This document shows, in pieces, positions 54,935 to 64,000 of a DNA stretch of 64,000 nt. The notes beneath the pieces are model-generated. The model saw only the letters and a program-made list of their open reading frames with translations. It made no database searches and had not been told where the DNA came from. The DNA comes from Nemertoderma westbladi (lineage: Eukaryota > Xenacoelomorpha > Nemertodermatida > Nemertodermatidae). The translations under genes and the position numbers were made by a program. The stretch covers positions 23,959-87,958 of the forward strand of contig JAUCBJ010005174.1 of NCBI GenBank assembly GCA_032718475.1. The letters are read 5' to 3'. The first letter of the stretch is position 1; each line of letters begins with the position of its first letter.

Positions 54935-56885
54935 CCGGTAACTTTATTGAAGTAAAAGTCTGTACTCCCACACCCAGATAGATATTCCCATTGGCGATAT
55001 CTCCTTTGCTGTAGTGAAGGCTGCTGCATAGAGCATTAAGACCAATCGTGCTAGTGGAATAGATGGTGTCCCCCATGAGGTCTTTAAAATACCTGAGTGT
55101 TTGAAGCTCATATATCCCATCATAGTAGACATGTACAGAATAACAAGAGTCCCACAAGAAATGAAAAAAAATAAGTTGGTGCCAGTTCCCAAGAAGGGCA
55201 ACCTAACACTCTATTGTTCTTTTCGGAAAATCTCATTGATCTCGATTGCTGCAAAGCTATACAATAGAATTATATTAAACCGCCTAAGGGATCCCATTGA
55301 GAGAGTGCTCCGTGGAAATCAGAATGGGTTCCGTAAAGGTCTTGCGACCATGGAGCCCATTTTGGCAATTAGAAGGATAATTGAAGAGTTATCAAAAATG
55401 AAAGACAGGAATCTGACTGTTATCTTTGTTGACTTCTTCAAGGCTTTTGATGCAGTCTCTCGCTCACCTATGTTCATCATACTTTCATTATATGGGATTC
55501 CTAAGGAAATTATTGTAGAAATCAGATCAGTATACGATGGTTCGACAACTTGTGTCTACTGTTGACGGTGACACAGAACCATTCGAAGTGTTATGGGGAG
55601 GCCTCCAGGGAGACACACTTGCACCATTCTTGTTTGTAATTGTGGATGACTATGTTCTACGCATGTCCTTAGATCATCATAATGATGGGGCGATGATAAC
55701 TCCACCTACTGGCTCCAGAAGTCGAGGAAATCCTGCCAAGTACCTAACTGATCTAGACTTTGCTGATGACTTAGGAGTACTCTCAGAATCACTAGAGGGA
55801 GCCCAACGGCTCCTCAGCTCATTAGAACATGCTGCTTCTAGTGTTGGTCGTTTTATTAACTCCAATTTTGACAGTTAACTTTGAAAGTCCTCAGCAAGTC
55901 TCTGACCGGATGAGCATAACTTATGTTACCTGGGATCATGTATCCGGAAGTCTGGTGAGCACCTTCGAATACGTAAAGAAAAGAAAAGCAAGGGCAGCCT
56001 TGAATAGGCTTTCCAGGATGTGGAAGTCACATAGAATTCATCGGAAACTTAAGGTCCGATTATTTAGAGCAGCAGTAGTTACAGTTCTCCTCTATGGGAG
56101 TCCATGCTGGGCTCTAACTGGTGAGGACACCAAATCTTTGAATGGCACATTCAAGAATGCTACGCCGGATTCACTGTGTCAAGTACAATGCACACATCTC
56201 CAACCAGACACTATATAACATTGAAGGTGTCTCATTGGTTCCCCCAAGCTTGACACTAGAGCAAAGCCGCCTCCGCTTTACAGGACATTGCTTTCGCCGT
56301 GAGGAACAGCTAGTGCGGAAGCAGATCGAGACTAAGGCGACCCATTCTGCACAATATGGCTGATACCTTGGTAGCCAATGCGGACGCGCGGGTGGTTTAA
56401 GATTGGAGGGACCATGCTTTGTTCTCCAGTTTTGTGGTGTTTCTTTTTTTATATAAATATATGTCTATAATTGCTCATTTTCGTGATTTAATAAATTTAC
56501 CGGTAAGATTATTTAATAATAACAAATTAGTTTATAATTATGTTTGTGATATTAGCTAATGAATGTGCTTAAATGTTGTTATTGTGTTTAATTGCTGTAA
56601 CATTTATGGTTATAACTATTAAATAGACCATCCAGTGCATAATCTTGTGCTTTGGCGACCTCATGGAGTGAATAAGCATGGTGGACAGCCCACGACTTTC
56701 TTGAGACGCATCTTAAAGGACACTGGACTTGAAGATGCGGATAATCTAGCAAATGTCATGGGTGATTGGGAGTTGTGGCGGCGCAATTTTGTCGACAAGC
56801 CGGCACAACATTCTTAATATATATATATAATATATAATGCAGCTGCAATGCAGTTGCAATGCAGCATGCCGATCGTAGTAGTAGT
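54935..56885 (+). mobile_element. LINE family 1 copy, 5'-truncated, interrupted
   Basis: The plus strand, from before the RT core (the IEVKVSES region) to the (TAG)n tail at about 56875. Frameshifts occur near 55545 and 55865 and there is a deletion around 55915. It still shows FVDFFKAFDAVSR, QGDTLAPFLF and DFADDL. A 309-bp insertion at 56317-56625 splits it. It shares private changes with 19863-20105. Confidence 0.82.
56317..56625 (+). mobile_element. Short LINE 3'-end insertion inside the LINE
   Basis: Flanked by an approximate 13-bp duplication (GAACAGCTAGTGC at 56304-56316 and GACCATCCAGTGC at 56626-56638). It begins with an open tail encoding RKQIETKATHSAQYG followed by TGA, then ~260 bases of AT-rich 3' untranslated sequence. 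This looks like a severely 5'-truncated insertion of a different LINE family. Confidence 0.6.
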
Positions 56886-56889
56886 ACTG

Positions 56890-57655
56890 CACCGGTACAC
56901 AGTTCAGTAACTGTGTCATGGTAATTGGAAGAAAGTAATCTTAATTTGGCGACATAGCAAAAATGCATCTTGTAAATTCGTAATTTATTTTAGCACCTAG
57001 TTAATTTTAATATTTATTTTCACCGGTTACATGGACGGTTATTTTTAAGTAATCAAACTGTTTGAGTCTGTTTTTCCCTACATTCCATGAGATTTCTCCT
57101 GTTTTTGTGTGCTGTCACAATCTTATACTATCCATATGCAGATTTTCTATCCAATATTATACAGATACAATCGCTAGACTTTTTCTATAAGTAAATGTAC
57201 AATCATTCTTTCGAATACTGTCACTTCACGTATCGCATTACATAAAATCCATACACTAACATCGAACAAATAAGTATTATGCACTAATACAATAGTCTAG
57301 ACACTTACTTCAGTAATTCCCAAAGCATATTATATCAAACAGCGAGCCACAACTTCTATGATGATGATGATGTCATGCCCCAACCCTTTTATCTATAAGA
57401 CATTAAAACATGTAGAGACTGCGTTAACTATTTAATACCATATACGCCTACAGTAGGTCTAATACTTCAGTTACAGTCGGCAGCACTTTGAGTAAGCTTT
57501 AGATAGCGGTGTCGTTTCTTTGACTAACCTACTTTCTTGATTTTATTTCCTACAATCTATATAAATTTGTGCTTTATGTTGTTTTATTATTTTAGCCTAC
57601 GGTTCTATTTTGCTATTGCCATTTACTGCTTAGATTATTGAAATAAAATATAATT
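56890..57655. other. No recognised feature
   Basis: AT-rich sequence between the LINE and a SINE. No supported exon or repeat. Confidence 0.4.
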
Positions 57656-57662
57656 TAATTAT

Positions 57663-57905
57663 AAAAGAGCGTGGGTAACTCAGTTGATTGAGCGCCGGGC
57701 TTATACTGGTTGTAGGTTCGAGACCCGCCAGTATCAACTTAACCTTTAATCCACTGGGGTCGATAAAGTGAGGACCAGTTGAATTAATGGGCGCAAATCT
57801 TGGGATAGGAGTAGCGCCCACCCCTACAGTAGTACCTTATCGGGTAGCAGTTCTCGAAAGAGGAACCTTTGGGTCGCCACCGGCTTCGGCCGACTGTTTA
57901 TTTAT
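57663..57905 (+). repeat. Complete tRNA-derived SINE
   Basis: The head has an A-box-like GTAACTCAGTTGATTGAGCG and a strong B-box GGTTCGAGACCC at tRNA spacing. The body contains GGTCGATAAAGTGAGGACC and GGGATAGGAGTAGCGCCC, and it ends CGGCCGACTGTTTATTTAT. It provides the reference for the body fragments at 17492 and 53748 and the tail at position 1. Confidence 0.75.
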
Positions 57906-58260
57906 TTGCTACAAATTAGGCCTACTGTACATGTAATTTCTTTATGTTGATGTGGTTGGTGCTCAATTCCTCAAGTAAATTGAGATTGGTAGACTGTAGT
58001 TTGTGTAATGTAATACTCATTCCGTTGTTTTCTGCTGCTATTTTTGCTAAAAAGTAACAGTACATAAATAAATAATGTACATTACCTTGGTAACTTGGCC
58101 GCCATCTACAGTACGGTATGCCTATCTTAATTAATTAATAGGCGGAATAAAGTGATTGTTGAATGTGAAACACGAACCACCAGATGCCACCTGCAGGTTT
58201 TCTCTTGGTTATTACTTGCAAGGCGGGGAGGGAGCCACACTAACTCCCAATGTTCGCGCT
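57815..58260. repeat. Duplicated block, third-unit start (matches 1-400)
   Basis: Aligned to 1-400 in the same orientation, after which similarity stops. See the first entry for landmarks. It begins in the SINE tail, so the alignment may reflect either a duplicated host unit or a longer repeat. Confidence 0.7.
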
Positions 58261-58629
58261 TTTAGACCTTTAGCAGTTTAACCTGCCAATTTTAGTTGTC
58301 CTCTTGTTTATAAATCGACTTTAGCCCTTACCAATTACCTGGTGTACTGAAGTTACATCAGCCGAAGCCAGTCCGTGCGCGGCGTATGACCAACGGTGTG
58401 GGAGACTGGATTCGGATTCCTTGGGAAGTATTGCAGTGTAGACCTACTGTATTATTCGATTGATCGCTACTATATAATCTCTGACAACTATATTTACTTT
58501 CGGGGAAATATTAACAGTTCCTTTAGGACGTGGCGCTTTAAGTATAAAAACAGAGTTATGACTTATACTAATCACAACTAGATGGCCACAGAGTTTCGTA
58601 AATAGCGCATTCTTTAGGAGATGCTTTAT

Positions 58630-58685
58630 TAACCTCCACACTACTTCACACGACTTCACACTACTTTACACTACTTCACACTAAT
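58630..58685. repeat. Short tandem repeat, ~11-bp CACACTACTT units
   Basis: About five imperfect units of CACACTACTT(C/T)A. No other signal. Confidence 0.65.
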
Positions 58686-58689
58686 TTGC

Positions 58690-59470
58690 CGACCGTCACT
58701 GAATTTGATCATATATAAGGAGGATTGCAACTGACACACGTATGGATTATGAAATAGCATTTAATTCACACAAAACCACTATAAATTAAGTCGCAGTTGC
58801 TACCGGTAGACTCCTTTCCTCTTACCTCAGTAATCAATAAGATTGAGGGGTTTATGATTATTTATCGGTATTCTCCAAATATAACATCAACTTCCATTAA
58901 TTTAACAACAATTAATACCATAAAAAGAAGTAAAATAGTGCGGTGAACAGTCAGTATGTGTTACTTATGCAGTGGTCCAGGTGTTTCAGGGTGAAATGCA
59001 ATGTTATGAGCAATGAGAAATGTTCGGAGTCAGGTTAATAGATTTACGTTCTTATAACCAAGGCCATCAGATGTTCCTGGCCAAAGTCTGAAACTTCCGT
59101 ACAGAAGCACAGAATTCTGAGTTGGTTCTAATTCTCAGAAAATAATAATAAAGACCATAATGCATTGCGCGAGTTTCTTAGATAGGTTTCTGTTAGCCGT
59201 AAAGTGAAAATTGCTCTGATTGGCTGAATAAGACAGAACAAAGAACTTCCACGTACACAAAGAATCAGCTGACAGATTTCGTCATCTTGGTTCTAATTCC
59301 TTCCCGACGCGTAGTTGAATAATTTTAGGGCTATTTTAGAGTATTCTGCACATTGCATAAAAAAGTATTGTTATGTCCACAAAAGCTTTTACCCCGCTCC
59401 CAGAAAATGGGATTTAAGTCTATAAAATATAAAAAATCACAGTTTCTAAAATACAAAAATACTCTAAACT
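58690..59470. other. No recognised feature
   Basis: Intergenic-looking sequence upstream of (plus strand) and downstream of (minus strand) the broken coding region at 59484-61665. Confidence 0.4.
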
Positions 59471-59483
59471 ATTAGTCCTTCTT

Positions 59484-61665
59484 TCATGAACGGCGTTTAC
59501 GAAGTTTTTTGAGGCTAGTAAGAGTCTTTTTCTCTTTGGGGCGAGCCACTTTACTAGGAGGGCTATAACTCCTGGGTGAGGGGTGCAATACGATTGCATC
59601 TGAAGGTTTCGGATTACGGTCAGTGTATCCGCCGGTCGAGGTACCCGGTTGATCAATGTCAACATCGGTGGAACGAGGTCGATCAACCCTTAGAGCGTGT
59701 TTCAGGACAGCAGCTCTTACTGGTCCCTGATGGGTTGTTTGCACTATAGCGGTAGGTTGACCGTGTGTAGTGAGAAATTTCCTCGGTTTGATGGTTGTCT
59801 CCAACTCGCGTTCTCTGGCTTTATATTCATATGGTCGTCTATGAACTTCTTGTAGCTCTGGATGCGAGTTTATGAACAAGTCACCGCGGGATTTATCAAT
59901 GGTAGAAACTTTAAACTGTGCGTAGGATCTTCTGGTTTCACCATATAATATTGAGTTAAATTGACATAATAAGGGTGGTCTTCGATCCCATAAAATGAGT
60001 TCGGTAAAGGTAGGCGTAGGTTGACCTCGTGTACCATACGACGGACAAGATCCGCTCGATTGTCCGGAGGTTCAATGAGTATACCGTCGACACGAGTGGC
60101 CTCAATTGGTGGACGTTATAACATAGGAGCGTCAGCGATAGGATCTCTAGATCTTAAGTTGATATCAACCGGTTGGGGTTGTACGGTGGCGAAGAGTTTG
60201 TCTCCAAAATGGGGAACCATCGAAGGATGAATGATGGTTTTGGAATAGAGATCAGTCATAAGGATTTGAGCTTCTGGTTGGGCTAAAGCTGCTTCTTCTC
60301 TCTCATCCATTTCGATGTGCTTCTCCTCGATCTGATTTTCCTCCGCTTGTCGTTGGAAGCGTTCGTTCAAAAATTCTTGCAGAGAGTAGGTTCGTCCAAG
60401 TTCGATATCTTCTTCAAGATTCTGGATTTCCCGATCGAACTGGGGCAAAGCTAATTCTTTTACCGCTTGGACTTGTTGTTGCAATTTACGTTTATCTAAA
60501 CAATCGTATGTTCCTTTTCTGATCTTTTGTCGAATAGCGTCTTATGCGTTTCGTACAACGCACTCTTCCACCTCGGTGACAGGTTGTATAGGGGTTAAAA
60601 CGGGACGATTATAAGGATTGAACGGTGATATTAGATGTCTGCGTCCCAATCCGGCTAGGTAGGATGGGTGAATATCTAGAGAGCCCACAACCGGAGTGCC
60701 ACCGACTAATTGTTCGGGTAACACTAGATCTTTGAACAATGAGTACAGTTCAGGAGGATCCGTCATACTATTAGGATCAAGAGTCTGAGGTCTCACCAGG
60801 GAATGAGGAGGTCTGACCGAGTATTCCGGAACTCTGATCATAGGTTTATTTAAGGATCGTTTGAGTCGAGCGAGCATGGGTGATACGTCGAACAAGTTTC
60901 GCTCGAAACTCCCGTAAGTATAGCGAGTAAAACTGTGTTTAGCGCAACGTCTCCGCGGATGTTTATGTCTTTCCGTTTGTTGGTTGGGTCTAGGGCATTC
61001 ATCGCAGTAATACCAAAGACGCACGTCTTGTAGGGGGAATGCTGGTGATCTTTCTCCAGTTTTACAATATTCCTCCATCTGTTTGAAGCTATCCGGTACA
61101 ACAGGTAGCGGTCGATCGGCGGTAAGATACATCATAGTAAAATAGAGTCGTTTGAGTTCTATCATAGGGTTATGATGTATACCTTGAGGATATCGAGTTT
61201 CTAGATTTTGTTGACTGGCTACATTGAGATAAGTTTCTCTCAAGAATTCCAAATATTCGTTGAAGTCACTGCGTTTATCCGGTTCTTCAACGTCTTCTCT
61301 TTCGAGTCGGTTTTGAATATAATTTTCATGTTCGATTCTCATTTTATCATTCCGACTCCGCTGGGTATGATATTTAAATAGAATCATTTCCCTTTCTGTA
61401 TCTACCTCATCCGTGTCGTGTAAATCGATAGGATGACCAGTAGTTAAGAAGTCCATATACATACCATTACGATGCGTATAGTGGTGAATTTTCTATAGTC
61501 CAATTCATGCGTGAGCTGTTCCTTTGACATTGGCGGTTCGATATAACAGCCATCGTCTTCCGTAGTATGTTGACTAGCGTCGCCGCTTATTAAACTATCA
61601 ACAAACGCTTGCAATGGTAGGGTATATTGCTCCCCGATAAGATCATCTTCTATTAACTCAGTCAT
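59484..61665 (-). pseudogene. Disrupted intronless coding region, unknown family
   Basis: Minus-strand coding of about 720 codons starts at ATG 61665 (MTELIEDDLIGEQ) and ends LTSLKKLRKRRS-stop at 59484. Disruptions: a frameshift near 61470, an in-frame TAA at 60544-60542, an in-frame TAA at 60118-60116, and a frameshift near 59940. Between them the sequence stays strongly protein-like. It has FNEYLEFLRETYLNVASQQ; a zinc-finger-like Cys/His cluster (YYCDECP..CAKH, near 61015-60940); YGSFERNLFDVSPMLARLKR; a long acidic helical region with RTYSLQEFLNERFQRQ; and a Lys/Arg-rich tail. I do not recognise the family. Lack of introns plus disabling changes suggests a processed pseudogene. A degraded transposon protein or base-calling errors remain possible. 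Confidence 0.6.
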
Positions 61666-61669
61666 AGCT

Positions 61670-62690
61670 GCTATATGAGTTTATTGATATTAGAGTTAAT
61701 AATAATTAGGCTAGCGGTCGTCGCTGCCTCCCCCTCAGTGCCCCCGGACAGCGCAAGATCCTCAGCGCTGATGTACTGTCATCGCTGTGCCTCTCGCCAA
61801 CGTAGTAGCTACACAATGACAACAATAACCAGCGCGAGTCACTCCACTGTCCGTCCCAAGGGCTTAGATTTACTGGAGGTACTTGCTACAGAGGCAGGAT
61901 AACTTTCACAACTGCGACTCGCTACTGTAAACACACTTTAGTAGTAACATTCACCTATAAATACACAAATTCCACATTCCTGTCACAATTTGTACAAATT
62001 CGGGCCATTTGTCCGTTAGTCAAATGCCTTCCAGAATGCCACGTTATTATTACGTATCCCTGGATACTAGCAAGGTGCTATTTATTCCGCATGCTATTCA
62101 ATGGGGCAAGCTTTCTATTGTTCTTTTAACTCGCTTCTAATTCTAGTGTGGTTGTTGCTATGGTGACATTATGGAAAGCTAGCGGTAGAATTAGAGTAAT
62201 TCTCATGCATACAGATCTGGGATGCTATTTAATAGTGATTCTTTAATTGTCAATATTCCCTTTATGAATTTTATCGGCTATTGACCGTACACTGGAGATT
62301 CTCTCACACTAATATACTTAATAGGGTGAATCTCCGCTCCCATGATCTATTAATTAATGGAATTTTGGGAATAATGTTATAAATTGTATAAAATGACAAT
62401 TTATCAAATTCATGAGAGGATATGAATTTAAAATTCATTCCCGTGAATTTTATTATTTGATATTAAAATAGATACAATTTTATTCCAGAACATGTCTGGG
62501 AACTAGGATCCTTAATTCCAGAAATTTGTCTTTTAAGAGTATCGGTAAGTGCTACGATATCTTAATCGACTAGAATTTTAGAGGATCTAAATTTTAACAG
62601 ATTTTGATTTATAGATTTTCTAGAGTTAATTTATTAGCATTTACTCTAATTTAACATTTGTTTTAACAAACGTTATAAATATTTATTAAA
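61670..62690. other. No recognised feature
   Basis: Upstream side of the broken coding region. Only short, motif-free frames and AT-rich sequence are present up to the Harbinger terminus. Confidence 0.4.
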
Positions 62691-62694
62691 TATT

Positions 62695-62885
62695 GGCCCG
62701 TATGCATAAAGCGATCGTAATTTTACGATGATCGTTTCTTTTTTCCGATCGTAACTTGAGTTACGATGATCGTAAGAACGACGATCGTATTTTGGTATGC
62801 ATAAAGTAACTTACGATTAATCGCAGATACGATGATCGTAACTCTATTTACGATCCATAAGTTACGATCATCGTAAATGTTGCCA
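62695..62885. promoter_or_regulatory. Subterminal GATCGTAA array
   Basis: At least ten GATCGT/ACGATC-type hexamer sites, many as TTACGATGATCGTAA-like dyads, and a second TATGCATAAAG about 100 bp inside the terminus. This clustering fits binding sites for an element-encoded DNA-binding protein. Confidence 0.6.
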
Positions 62886-63321
62886 GGCAACAAGTAAACA
62901 TTCATCTTATTTACTGTACATAATTCATACTAGGCATTCAGGTACAGGCTTATACAGTGACGTGTCGTTACCGGTACCGGTAGCTATATATCGTGTTTGC
63001 TATCAGTTTAATGAATCCTCTGTCTGCACTTAGCTCGCACTCCGGTTGTTTGCTACTTTGTACTGTATGGGCGGATCCAGCAAATAACATTTAAATCTTA
63101 ACAATTCAATTTATTCCCTTCCTAGTGATGGATCCACTACCTGCTACTGTATGTCCCGAAATAAGTGTCTTAGCAGGCACATACTCTGACCAGGCAATGA
63201 CCCCCATATGCTGCAGATCATGACAGTGGTTTCGGAAAGATCTTGCGCTCGAGTCGGAGTAAGAGTTTTATCTCGCACAAGCAACAATAGCAACAAATGT
63301 TCTGTACAGTATATAAAGCGT

Positions 63322-63378
63322 AAAGGTGGTGGTGGTGGTGGTGGTGGGAGGGGGGTGGGGGGGGGGGGGGGGGGTTGT
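63322..63378. repeat. GGT microsatellite and poly-G run
   Basis: (GGT)n followed by about 19 G, inside the Harbinger element. It is one of many long G/C homopolymers in this window. Confidence 0.8.
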
Positions 63379-63479
63379 GGTGGCAGAAGAAAATAACTAT
63401 TTAAATGGTAGCAAAAAAAGTGGTAGCTATGTAATTTTCAAATTAATACCTACCGGTATTTAATAAAATAAGAAAAATT

Positions 63480-64000
63480 TTAAGAAAAAAAAAAGTCTAC
63501 CCCAGGAGCAGTATCGGGGTCACGATGTTGATCTTCGCCATCGCACATATTATCATCACCACAGTTATCACCAGGGATTTCATCTTCACCAAGTGGCAAC
63601 GGTATTTGACGACGAGTGGCTATATTGTGCAAGACGAATACAGCCACAATCATATTGCACACCCTGTCCAGTTTCAGTCGGATTGTGTTGGCTGTAGCTG
63701 ATACACACGGGAACCGTCTCTTTAATTGACCAAAGGCACATTCTATAACGATCCGTGTCTGTGCCTGCCTTTTATTAAAGGCACGTTGTGCGCTATTTAG
63801 CGCCGGTTTGTATGGCGTTAAAAGATAATGCGTTAGGGTATACGCACTGTCACCTAATAAAATACCCAACAGACGCCCTTCCTCCAAACTCGATGGCAAG
63901 GAACTTTCCGCGAATATCCTTGCATCATGTACTGAACCAGGCCACTTCGCAGTGACGTGGCTAAATGTGTAATTAGCATTACACACCGCTTGTACATTTA
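63480..64000 (-). CDS. HARBI1-like Harbinger transposase, 5' part outside window
   Basis: The minus-strand frame is open from the window edge to the stop at 63480, giving about 173 visible codons. The protein is the DDE nuclease that cuts and pastes the element. Visible are NVQAVCNANYTF and AKWPGSVHDARIF, GDSAYTLTHYLLTPY (second catalytic Asp), IECAFGQLKRRFP (catalytic Glu) and the conserved LHNIA near the end, in the usual DDE_Tnp_4 order. The first catalytic Asp should lie just beyond the edge. The acidic tail (EDEIPGDNCGDDNMCDG) is variable in the family. No lesion is seen in this part. The earliest codon that could start translation within the window is not a good start, so the gene is partial here. 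Confidence 0.88.
   Translation of the reverse strand, partial: NVQAVCNANYTFSHVTAKWPGSVHDARIFAESSLPSSLEEGRLLGILLGDSAYTLTHYLLTPYKPALNSAQRAFNKRQAQTRIVIECAFGQLKRRFPCVSATANTIRLKLDRVCNMIVAVFVLHNIATRRQIPLPLGEDEIPGDNCGDDNMCDGEDQHRDPDTAPGVDFFFS

Larger units (their letters stand above)
62695..64000 (-). mobile_element. PIF/Harbinger DNA transposon, one end, runs off the window
   Basis: The terminus GGCCCGTATGCATAAAGCG at 62695 resembles Harbinger ends and opens a 190-bp block dense in GATCGTAA / TTACGATC words. A Harbinger nuclease frame lies inside. The other terminus is beyond position 64000, so the target duplication (commonly 3 bp; ATT precedes the end here) cannot be confirmed. Confidence 0.78.

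Noticed and set aside
57663-57735. Possible functional tRNA gene
   Set aside because: A- and B-box are present but the arms do not form a proper cloverleaf, and a SINE body follows with other copies in the window.
61675-61902. Small plus-strand ORF with a hydrophobic start (75 codons)
   Set aside because: No motif, splice support or duplicate; sits opposite the upstream side of the broken coding region.

Overview
The window looks like a stretch of an AT-rich, repeat-laden invertebrate animal nuclear genome. It contains split genes with GT..AG introns, tRNA-derived SINEs, APE-type LINEs, BEL/Pao LTR elements, and Sola-, Harbinger- and TTAA-type DNA transposons. There are no bacterial features. 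The genus cannot be fixed from sequence alone. The element mix and the recurring GTAGGCCTA-type words would suit a marine deuterostome such as an echinoderm, but this is a weak guess.

Two host loci can be read. (1) A four-exon gene on the minus strand (exons at 16519-16367, 15648-15451, 2768-2537 and 1009-840) encodes an unrecognised coiled-coil protein of about 250 residues. All four splice phases agree. (2) A single-exon M13 (neprilysin/ECE-like) zinc metallopeptidase lies inside its 12.7-kb intron 2 on the opposite strand (10193-12493). The whole locus occurs again at about 39.8-54.4 kb. There the peptidase (47492-49720) lacks its last ~38 codons, coiled-coil exon 2 is deleted and exon 3 is inverted. 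The first 400 bases recur at 57.8-58.26 kb, which hints at a third, mostly absent unit.

Between the two copies sit two BEL/Pao retrotransposons head to tail (20.1-39.8 kb). The first has its 5' LTR split by a full-length LINE with an uninterrupted 1098-codon reading frame, and it has lost reverse transcriptase and integrase. The second keeps gag, protease, RT and integrase in broken frames. A near-identical inverted copy of its pol half (41.3-46.3 kb) flanks an inverted 1.5-kb piece of the host duplication, giving a palindrome-like BEL / host / BEL arrangement.

Other mobile DNA can be bounded by comparing the two copies: LINE insertions at 4989-6020 and 6475-10105 with target duplications; a Sola-like transposon at 49746-52102 with TGTA target duplications; nested TTAA elements at 12927-14428; a foldback element at 2864-3891; and a PIF/Harbinger element running off the right edge. 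A disrupted, apparently intronless coding region of unknown family lies at 59.5-61.7 kb.

I found no proven new biological system. The most notable items are the nested gene pair with complementary decay of its duplicate, the BEL inverted duplication around inverted host DNA, and several structurally odd mobile elements.
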